A stretch of DNA of 10,954 nucleotides from Bacillota bacterium (GTDB lineage: Bacteria > Bacillota > Clostridia > Oscillospirales > Ruminococcaceae): NCBI GenBank assembly GCA_023395695.1, contig JAEWYJ010000134.1:1-10954 (forward strand), given 5' to 3'. Below the pieces are notes generated by a model that worked only from the letters and a program-made list of their open reading frames with translations, ran no database searches and was not told where the DNA came from. The position numbers were made by a program, and so were the translations under genes. The first letter of the stretch is position 1. Each line of letters starts with the position of its first letter. Shown here piece by piece: positions 5,500 through 10,954 of this stretch.

Positions 5500-6837
5500 T
5501 TAATTTAAGGTCAGCGCCTCTATTGGAACCAGTCTGGAGGCTTTATATGCCGGGTAAAATCCAAACAGTGCGGCGGTAATCAGCGCAAAGGCCAAAGCCA
5601 GCAGGTATCCGGTCAGACTGGTTTCAAGCCGCATGCCAAACATTTCTATCAGCGGAATAACACCAAAGCTTAGAACTACGCCCAGCATGCCGCCAGCCAA
5701 CCCCATAAAGACGGCCTCGAGTAAAAATTCCAGTAGAATGCTGCCGGCGGGGCAACCTATCGCTTTTAGAATACCTATCTCCGCCGTACGCTCCTGCACT
5801 GAGACGAACAGCACGTTCATATTGCCTATACCGCCTACCACAAAAACGATGGTGGCCACCGCAAACAATAGCATAGCCAGTGTATTGGCGGAGCTGGTTG
5901 CGGCGTCCATTGCGCTGCCCGCATCGGTAACGGCAAAGTTGCCCTTGGGGTAATTCTCGGTTAGTACTGCTTGAATATTTTCTATAGCCGCGTCTACACC
6001 CGACACGTTCTGAGCTACGGCGGTTATGGTCGGTTCGGTTTGTGCGCCAAAAATGTATTTTATAGCCGTATTGTACGGTATGTATATTGCGTTATCCGAA
6101 CTGATGCCTGACGACACCGAACCCATTTCTTGCAGCACGCCGATTATTTCATAATTTTTGCCGTCGACGGTTATATAATCGCCATATGCGTAGGCAGGCA
6201 CTGTAAAAACTTCTTTTGCCAGGCTATAGCCGATTACTGCGACATAATTGCTGCTGTTGTTATCCTCTTCAGTAATAAACCCGCCATACATCAGCGCCAA
6301 ATTGCTGACCTGCTGATAATTTTGCAGCACGCCGACAACGGTTGTCCCGCTTTTTTCTTCCTCTAAATTACCGCCAAAAATCGCTGTGCTGCCGCTGACC
6401 AGGACGGTAACCTCCTCAAGCCCCGGTACCAGCTTTGAAATATCTTCAGCATCGGCTGCGGTCAGGCGCACGCGCGTGTTGCGCCCGCTGCTTCTTCGGG
6501 TATTGGTACCGCTTCTGCCGCCGGAGCTACCGCCCCGGCCTCCACCGGAAAAATTCCCGGAAAAACCCCCGCCGGAAAGACCTCCGGCAGGCGGGCCTCC
6601 TTCCATACCGGGCATTTCCATCTGTGTAGTCTGCGCATCGATCGATTTTACATCGATTGCCCCGGCATTCAGATTCTTAAACTGGTCGGCCACATCGGCC
6701 TGACCGCCCCGGCCAATGGCAATCACCAGTACAATTGTAGCCGAACCGACGATAATACCCAGCGAGGTGAGCAGCACCTTGGTTTTATTCTGGATGATAT
6801 TAACCCATACCAGCCGTAATATTTCGCTTATTCTCAT
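5500..6837 (-). CDS. MacB/FtsX-type ABC transporter permease
   Basis: A 445-residue permease of the MacB/YknZ class. The architecture is canonical: one membrane helix at about 21-44, an extracytoplasmic MacB-core domain to about 312, then three helices at about 316-342, 366-395 and 409-430. The cytoplasmic coupling motif VQERTAEIGILKAIG (347-361) and the C-terminal PAYKASRLVPIEAL segment are both characteristic. These transporters do not move substrate through a pore. They use ATP to drive conformational change in the extracytoplasmic domain. Unusual is a Gly/Ser/Arg-rich, Met-containing insert at residues 72-121, early in the extracytoplasmic domain. The start codon overlaps the stop of the preceding membrane fusion gene (ATGA, 4 bases), so translation is coupled. 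The substrate may be a peptide, an antibiotic or a lipid-like molecule; sequence does not say. Confidence 0.93.
   Translation of the reverse strand: MRISEILRLVWVNIIQNKTKVLLTSLGIIVGSATIVLVIAIGRGGQADVADQFKNLNAGAIDVKSIDAQTTQMEMPGMEGGPPAGGLSGGGFSGNFSGGGRGGSSGGRSGTNTRRSSGRNTRVRLTAADAEDISKLVPGLEEVTVLVSGSTAIFGGNLEEEKSGTTVVGVLQNYQQVSNLALMYGGFITEEDNNSSNYVAVIGYSLAKEVFTVPAYAYGDYITVDGKNYEIIGVLQEMGSVSSGISSDNAIYIPYNTAIKYIFGAQTEPTITAVAQNVSGVDAAIENIQAVLTENYPKGNFAVTDAGSAMDAATSSANTLAMLLFAVATIVFVVGGIGNMNVLFVSVQERTAEIGILKAIGCPAGSILLEFLLEAVFMGLAGGMLGVVLSFGVIPLIEMFGMRLETSLTGYLLALAFALITAALFGFYPAYKASRLVPIEALTLN
6475..6621 (-). repeat. Low-complexity Gly/Ser/Arg-coding segment inside the permease gene
   Basis: This stretch encodes permease residues 73-121. 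It begins Met/Glu/Pro/Gly-rich (MEMPGMEGGPPAGG), continues as GGG-F-SG-type repeats, and ends Arg/Ser-rich (RSGTNTRRSSGRN). The DNA is a GC-rich run of related GGN codons without exact tandem copies. It interrupts the MacB-core domain shortly after the first membrane helix. Confidence 0.8.
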
Positions 6838-8699
6838 GCCCTGCCTACCCCGCTTGCCGCCAGAACTGTATCACCCTCCTCAAGCCCGCTGATAATTTCG
6901 ACATACTGCCCGTTTGAAAATCCGGTCTTGACCGTTACTGTAACGGCATTACCCGCATCATCCAGCTTTTGCACTGTGGCAATGCCTTCTTTATTAGTTA
7001 CTGTCTGGTTGTTGATATATAATACATTCTTTGCAACGCGTTGCAGCAGCGTGGTTTGTGCGCTCATGCCCTCGTACATATCGCGGGTATTTTCACCGTC
7101 GTATTTGACAGTGACGGTATAACTGACCGTCGCCGCACCTGATCGCGCCGCTTCAACCGAAATAGTGTCGACCTGCGCGTCAAAGGTGACGTCTTCAAAG
7201 GCGCTCATGCTGACGCTTGCGGGCTGACCGATGTAAACATTGAGAATATCTTCCTCGGAAATGGTAATCGGCACATAAACCGATGAGATGTTGGTCATGG
7301 TAAGCAACGTTTGCTGATTAAGCGTGTCGGTATCCTTGTCGTAGGTCACGTCAAAATCGTCCCCTTCCTCGAGGCTGACGCTGACAATCATACCGGTACA
7401 TGGCGCGTAGACAATACCTTCTTCTGAAATACTTTTTTGAATGTCGTTAATCTGGCGAACTGTTTGGTCATAAGTCTCCTGCGCTTCTTCAACCGACTGG
7501 GAAAGCTGCAAAGTAGTCAGATTGTACTGGGCCTGCGCCGTCTGCGCCGAAAGCTCGGTCAGCTGCTTTGCCTGTTCGGCAGAAAGCGTCCCGGTCTGCT
7601 GGCTAAGCCTGGCATTTTCTAACGCAATATTGTAGCTTTCAACCTTCTTTTTAAGATCGCTTATCCTGTCGGACAGCGCATTGTCGTCACCATATTCTAT
7701 ATCATATTCTTCGTTGAAATCGGCCAGTCGCTCAGAATATTTGCTGTTGGCGCTTTGATAGTCCTCGTAGGCATTCTGGTAGCTTTTATAAAGCACTTTG
7801 GAGTCACGGTCCGCTATCTGCCCTTGCAGCGTCGCTATTTTATCAAGATATTGTCTCGCCTTGCTGTCTTCATCGCTCTTGTCCTTTTCCTCATCACTTA
7901 AATTATCATAAAGCTCCTGCCAGCTGGCGCGCTCCACCTCCCAGCCTGCTACCGCTTCATACTGGCTTTGATAGTCTTTGTAAAGCGCGCGATAGGTCTC
8001 GACCCTGCGGGCAAGCGCCTGAATATTTGAATAATCGTCGTCGTAGTTGTCCTCGTAGTTCTGATAGGTATTCAGATCTTCAAGCGTGTCTTCTAATTCC
8101 TCCTGCGCGTCGGCAAGCTGTCTTTCAAGTTGGGCTATTGTTACATTCTGGCTATTTTCTGCCAATTCTCCCTGCAGCAGTGCACTTTTATAGGTCTGCT
8201 CCGCTTTGAGCAGCTTGCTCTGCTGATCCAGCTTTGCCTGCTGCAGCTCCAGTTCGGCCATTTTGACCTGAAGCTGATAGGTGATAAGCCCCGCTTTTAT
8301 TTCATCCACATTAAGCTGCATTAACGGATCACCCTGTTTGACCGATTGCCCCGCTTTTATAAGAATTTTTTCCACTGTTGTGGATACCGGAAACTTTACA
8401 ACCTCTCGACTTAGCGAAATGGAAGAGCTTTCGCTTGATCCGACAATTACATCACCGCGCTGCACAGTATATTGCCGATAGGTGACGGCATCGGATTTGG
8501 TTTTATGGCCTGCAAGCAGCCGCCACATGGTCAGTGCAGCCAGCAACAACAATAGCAGCGCCACCGGCAGCAAATATTTTTTAAAATTCTTTCGCCTTTT
8601 GTTGCCCAACAGCGCCAGCAGCTCCTGCTGCGTATCTGTTGGGGCAGTCTCCATTACAGGCGTCTTTTCCTCTTGCTCCGCTATTTGCAGCTGTTCCAT
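6834..8699 (-). CDS. Membrane fusion protein (MacA/YknX/HlyD type) with very long coiled coil
   Basis: A 621-residue periplasmic-adaptor-type subunit that should sit on the outer face of the membrane and couple to the permease. The order is: cytoplasmic tail 1-41, membrane helix about 42-63, first lipoyl half about 98-135, alpha-helical hairpin about 136-425, second lipoyl half from EGIVYAPCTGMIVSV (427-441), beta-barrel about 472-550, and a membrane-proximal domain about 555-618 ending SGLEEGDTVL. MacA and YknX are typically below 400 residues; nearly all the extra length is in the hairpin, which is rich in Gln, Glu, Asp, Lys and Tyr and includes an acidic Tyr/Asn/Asp patch at 210-224. AGGAAGGG lies about 10 bases upstream of the start. 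It is the first gene of the operon and overlaps the permease by 4 bases. The family is firm; the long hairpin's purpose is unknown. Confidence 0.92.
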   Translation of the reverse strand: MEQLQIAEQEEKTPVMETAPTDTQQELLALLGNKRRKNFKKYLLPVALLLLLLAALTMWRLLAGHKTKSDAVTYRQYTVQRGDVIVGSSESSSISLSREVVKFPVSTTVEKILIKAGQSVKQGDPLMQLNVDEIKAGLITYQLQVKMAELELQQAKLDQQSKLLKAEQTYKSALLQGELAENSQNVTIAQLERQLADAQEELEDTLEDLNTYQNYEDNYDDDYSNIQALARRVETYRALYKDYQSQYEAVAGWEVERASWQELYDNLSDEEKDKSDEDSKARQYLDKIATLQGQIADRDSKVLYKSYQNAYEDYQSANSKYSERLADFNEEYDIEYGDDNALSDRISDLKKKVESYNIALENARLSQQTGTLSAEQAKQLTELSAQTAQAQYNLTTLQLSQSVEEAQETYDQTVRQINDIQKSISEEGIVYAPCTGMIVSVSLEEGDDFDVTYDKDTDTLNQQTLLTMTNISSVYVPITISEEDILNVYIGQPASVSMSAFEDVTFDAQVDTISVEAARSGAATVSYTVTVKYDGENTRDMYEGMSAQTTLLQRVAKNVLYINNQTVTNKEGIATVQKLDDAGNAVTVTVKTGFSNGQYVEIISGLEEGDTVLAASGVGRA

Positions 8700-8719
8700 G
8701 CCTTTTCGCCCTTCCTATC

Positions 8720-8748
8720 ATCAATACTGCTTTAAGCGTATGCCGCAA
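8720..8748 (-). promoter_or_regulatory. Candidate promoter of the exporter operon
   Basis: On the minus strand TTGCGG (8748-8743), 17 bases, then ATTGAT (8725-8720). Each is a partial match (four and three of six; TATTGA one base earlier is equal). Such a weak -10 and -35 is what one expects of a promoter that needs an activator, and a tandem repeat lies directly upstream. Confidence 0.4.
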
Positions 8749-8750
8749 AT

Positions 8751-8768
8751 GTGATATCCGGGTGATAT
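8751..8768. promoter_or_regulatory. Tandem GTGATAT repeat, candidate response-regulator binding site
   Basis: Two exact copies of GTGATAT (8751-8757 and 8762-8768, plus strand; ATATCAC on the transcribed direction) are separated by CCGG, a period of 11 bp. The element ends two bases from the candidate -35 of the exporter operon. OmpR/PhoB-family regulators bind head-to-tail repeats with 10-11 bp period next to the -35, and such a regulator is encoded just upstream. Assignment to that regulator is inference. Confidence 0.55.
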
Positions 8769-8786
8769 ATGCTAAAGGACATTCTG

Positions 8787-8824
8787 AAAAGAAGAGGATA
8801 AACCTGCGTTTATCCTCTTCTTTT
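8787..8824 (-). terminator. Intrinsic terminator of the two-component operon
   Basis: A perfect 16-bp stem (8787-8802 with 8809-8824) with a 6-base loop begins three bases after the kinase stop codon (8828-8830). The outer A4/T4 base makes it potentially bidirectional. It separates regulator transcription from the exporter promoter, so the exporter is probably a separate transcription unit. Confidence 0.8.
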
Positions 8825-8827
8825 ATT

Positions 8828-10255
8828 TTATTTGCCGCTTTGTTTTTTTTGCCCCGGCGGTACCTCAAACCAGAAGCAGCTCCCCTTTTGGGGTTCGCTT
8901 TCCACTCCAAAGGGAAATTCTTGCTGCGTCAGGGCATCCTTTACGATTGATAATCCAAGGCCGCTGCCCGCTACAGCGCGTTGATGGGTATTGCGACTGC
9001 GATAATACCGCTCCCATATTAAGGGCAGCTCCTCCTTAGAAATGCCCAGACCGCTGTCCTTAATCTCAACGTGCAGCCATTTTTTGGGTGTCTCCCGCAG
9101 CGTAATGTCCACCGTTTTATCCGGCCCGGTGTAGTTAATCGCGTTTGATATCAGATTATAGAGCACCTGCCCGATACTTTGTTTATCGGCAAAGGCGTCT
9201 TTGTCTGCTTCTGCCCAAACTTTAATCACGTAGTCCGGATTGGTTTGTTCAAAGCGGGCCGTAATATCTGAAATCATCTGAGTCAGGTTAAATATTTCGG
9301 GCCTTAAGCTGCGCGTCTCATTTTCATCCCGCGAAATTTGAATCAGGTCGGTTACGAGCGCCGTAAGTCTGTCCGCTTCGGATATAATAACATCCAGCTG
9401 TGAGTCGCGGCTTGGTTTATTGTCACCGGTCAGGTCGCGTATCATTTCGGCATAGGCCTTTATCATAGTCAACGGCGTTTTTAAATCGTGCGAAACATTA
9501 GCCACGAGCTCTCGCCTTAGATCCTCTACCTTAGAAAGCCCCGCGGCTGAAAAATTTAACGCCTGCGCCAGTTCTTCTATTTCGGTAACCCCTCCGCCTT
9601 CATAATCCGCCGTATATTCACCCGTTGCCAGTCCCTTGGCTTTTTGGGTAATATTTTTAATTGGGCGTGAGAGCCGGCTGGCAATTAATTTAGACATAAT
9701 CAGCGCCACAACAATAAGCAGTGCCGTAATAATACGGAGCTGACTTTTGAGAATACCCTTTGTAGAGCCCACCGGATCAAGCGATGCATTAAGAATATAG
9801 ACCATTCTTTCGCCATTGGCATCAATGGCGGAATGCGCATAGATAAGAGCCGCGTTGCGAAAGTGACTGTTTTTGATCCGGATAACAAGTTCTTCCTGCT
9901 CACCTGATAAAACAGGCGCAATCATTTTGCCAACCGAGGTTTTGGCCGGCGAATGTATCAGGCAGCCCCGCCCCAGCATGTCGATAGAATAGCGCTCATT
10001 CCCTCTGCTGTCGAGCACAACGCAACACATGCCGTGCGAAAAGCAGATTTCTTCAAGCTTTGTTTCAAAATTACTGTCGTTAAAGCTGTTAAAAATTTGT
10101 CGGCCGGCCTGCATAATGCTGGCCTTTTGCATGCTGTGGTAATAGCTGTTAAGAAATATAATCTGAAACAACCACAGCAGCGCAACGGTAAAAAGCGTAT
10201 AACCCAACAGGGAATTGACAATACGCCGCTCTATGCTTCTGTTTATTTTAAACAT
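8828..10255 (-). CDS. Sensor histidine kinase (EnvZ/PhoR-like, HAMP-HisKA-HATPase)
   Basis: With the start used here the protein has 475 residues. Membrane helices at about 14-36 and 173-194 bracket an extracytoplasmic sensor domain (about 37-172). HAMP follows at about 190-243. HisKA contains VANVSHDLKTPLT with phospho-acceptor H256. The ATP-binding domain has N-box NLISNAINYTG (367-377), G1 DSGLGI (400-405) and G2 GSGLGLSIV (430-438). All catalytic landmarks are present. The sensor domain has four cysteines (C71, C77, C78, C98) and nearby His. I start at ATG 10255, preceded by AAGGGGAG at short spacing and 22 bases after the regulator stop. A TTG at 10288 would add 11 residues and overlap the regulator, but it has no ribosome site. 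It partners the upstream response regulator. The signal is unknown; envelope stress or an antimicrobial compound is plausible from the adjacent exporter (inference). Confidence 0.93.
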   Translation of the reverse strand: MFKINRSIERRIVNSLLGYTLFTVALLWLFQIIFLNSYYHSMQKASIMQAGRQIFNSFNDSNFETKLEEICFSHGMCCVVLDSRGNERYSIDMLGRGCLIHSPAKTSVGKMIAPVLSGEQEELVIRIKNSHFRNAALIYAHSAIDANGERMVYILNASLDPVGSTKGILKSQLRIITALLIVVALIMSKLIASRLSRPIKNITQKAKGLATGEYTADYEGGGVTEIEELAQALNFSAAGLSKVEDLRRELVANVSHDLKTPLTMIKAYAEMIRDLTGDNKPSRDSQLDVIISEADRLTALVTDLIQISRDENETRSLRPEIFNLTQMISDITARFEQTNPDYVIKVWAEADKDAFADKQSIGQVLYNLISNAINYTGPDKTVDITLRETPKKWLHVEIKDSGLGISKEELPLIWERYYRSRNTHQRAVAGSGLGLSIVKDALTQQEFPFGVESEPQKGSCFWFEVPPGQKKQSGK

Positions 10256-10277
10256 GGCGCTCCCCTTCAGGCCGCAG

Positions 10278-10946
10278 TTAATACTCAAATTTATATCCCA
10301 GTGAGCGCAGCGTTACAATACAGTTGCGATATTTGCCCAAATTTTGCCGCAGCATTTTAATATGCGTATCGAGCGTTCGGTCATCTCCAAAATAATCATA
10401 GCCCCATACCTCGGTTATAAGTCGCTCGCGAGAAAGTGCAATGCCGCGGTTTTTAACCATATAAAATAACAATTCGTACTCTTTAGGCGTCATTTGTACG
10501 GCCAAACTGTCTACTGTGACGGTTCGGCCGGTTACATCAATAATCAGGCCGTCAAATTCCATCTTTTCGTGCTCGTTGCGCGTTTGCTGGCTTCTGGTGA
10601 GAACAGCCGTAATCCGGGCCATCAGCTCCTTGGGTGAAAAGGGTTTGACCACATAATCGTCAATGCCCAGCTCAAACCCAAACAACTTGTCGTATTCCTC
10701 CCCCCGGGCCGACAGCATAATAACCGGCAGCGAGGAGAATTTTCGAATTTGCTTGACAGCCGTAAAGCCATCCACTCTCGGCATCATAATATCCATAACA
10801 AGCAGGTCAAATTTATTGTCTCTGCAAAGCGTCACCGCTTCTGCCCCGTCGGCGGCCTCGGCAACCTCGTGGCCAGAAAATTGTGCATATTCCTTGACTA
10901 CAAAGCGAATCTTTTCTTCGTCGTCGACAATCAATATTTTAGCCAT
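10278..10946 (-). CDS. OmpR/PhoB-family response regulator
   Basis: A 222-residue DNA-binding regulator. The receiver domain (1 to about 115) has acidic residues D8 and D9, phospho-acceptor D52 in VMDIMMPRVDG, S79 in the conserved Thr/Ser position and K101 in VVKPFSP. A short linker leads to an OmpR-type winged helix (about 127-222) with the usual MTPKEYELL, RERLITEVWGYDYFGDDRTLDTHI and LRSLGYKFEY segments. It phospho-relays with the kinase encoded 22 bases downstream. The start MAKILIVDDEEK is canonical; AGGA directly abuts the ATG, so the ribosome site looks close-set. Only 8 bases of upstream sequence are in the window, so its promoter cannot be judged and further genes may precede it in the operon. 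Confidence 0.95.
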   Translation of the reverse strand: MAKILIVDDEEKIRFVVKEYAQFSGHEVAEAADGAEAVTLCRDNKFDLLVMDIMMPRVDGFTAVKQIRKFSSLPVIMLSARGEEYDKLFGFELGIDDYVVKPFSPKELMARITAVLTRSQQTRNEHEKMEFDGLIIDVTGRTVTVDSLAVQMTPKEYELLFYMVKNRGIALSRERLITEVWGYDYFGDDRTLDTHIKMLRQNLGKYRNCIVTLRSLGYKFEY

Positions 10947-10954
10947 TCCTGCTC

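Noticed and set aside
6386..6703. Plus-strand open frame of 105 codons rich in proline
   Set aside because: It is the antisense reading of the permease's Gly-rich insert (GGN read backwards gives CCN). It has no ribosome site and no other sign of coding.
8581..8910. Minus-strand open frame across the terminator and exporter promoter
   Set aside because: It spans the kinase end, a strong terminator and the start of the membrane fusion gene in a different frame. Its product is basic and featureless.
10256..10288. TTG start for the histidine kinase at 10288
   Set aside because: It overlaps the regulator's end and has no Shine-Dalgarno sequence. The ATG at 10255 has AAGGGGAG just upstream.

Overview
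The window looks like a chromosomal segment from a Gram-positive, low-to-mid GC anaerobe, most likely a Clostridia-type Firmicute (inference). The reasons are strong AGGAGG-type ribosome binding sites, lipobox signal peptides, consensus-like sigma-A promoters, tight intrinsic terminators, and a MacAB/YknXYZ-like exporter with no outer-membrane channel gene beside it. No rRNA, tRNA, mobile element, CRISPR array or integrase is visible. The coding strand is minus throughout, except for one plus-strand regulator.

Left module (about 159-2391): a minus-strand pair encodes a TSUP/TauE-SafE membrane carrier (649-1413) and a PaaI-type hotdog thioesterase (159-638). A divergent plus-strand IclR-family regulator (1573-2301) faces away from them. 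The 159-bp shared control region has a good promoter in each direction and an inverted repeat on the -10 of the carrier promoter. This is the classic layout of a small regulated uptake/export and CoA-ester unit, with the substrate unknown. A perfect 17-bp stem terminator closes the IclR gene.

Middle (about 2409-4044): a single minus-strand gene for a large lipoprotein of unknown function with an Ig-like segment. Its start has weak translation signals and is overlapped by a small upstream reading frame with a much stronger ribosome binding site.

Right module (about 4119-10946): an OmpR-type response regulator (10278-10946) and its histidine kinase (8828-10255) end at a perfect 16-bp stem terminator. 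Next is a four-gene minus-strand exporter operon: membrane fusion protein with a very long coiled coil (6834-8699), MacB/FtsX-type permease with a Gly/Arg/Ser-rich insert (5500-6837), small lipoprotein (4883-5488) and ABC ATPase (4198-4869). A terminator hairpin lies at 4119-4159. Directly upstream of the exporter's candidate -35 is a tandem GTGATAT repeat with an 11-bp period, the geometry expected for an OmpR-family dimer. The likely circuit is an envelope signal sensed by the kinase, phosphorylation of the regulator, and activation of the exporter operon. The families are known. The less ordinary parts are the lipoprotein embedded between permease and ATPase, the low-complexity extracytoplasmic segments in two adjacent genes, and the oversized adaptor hairpin.
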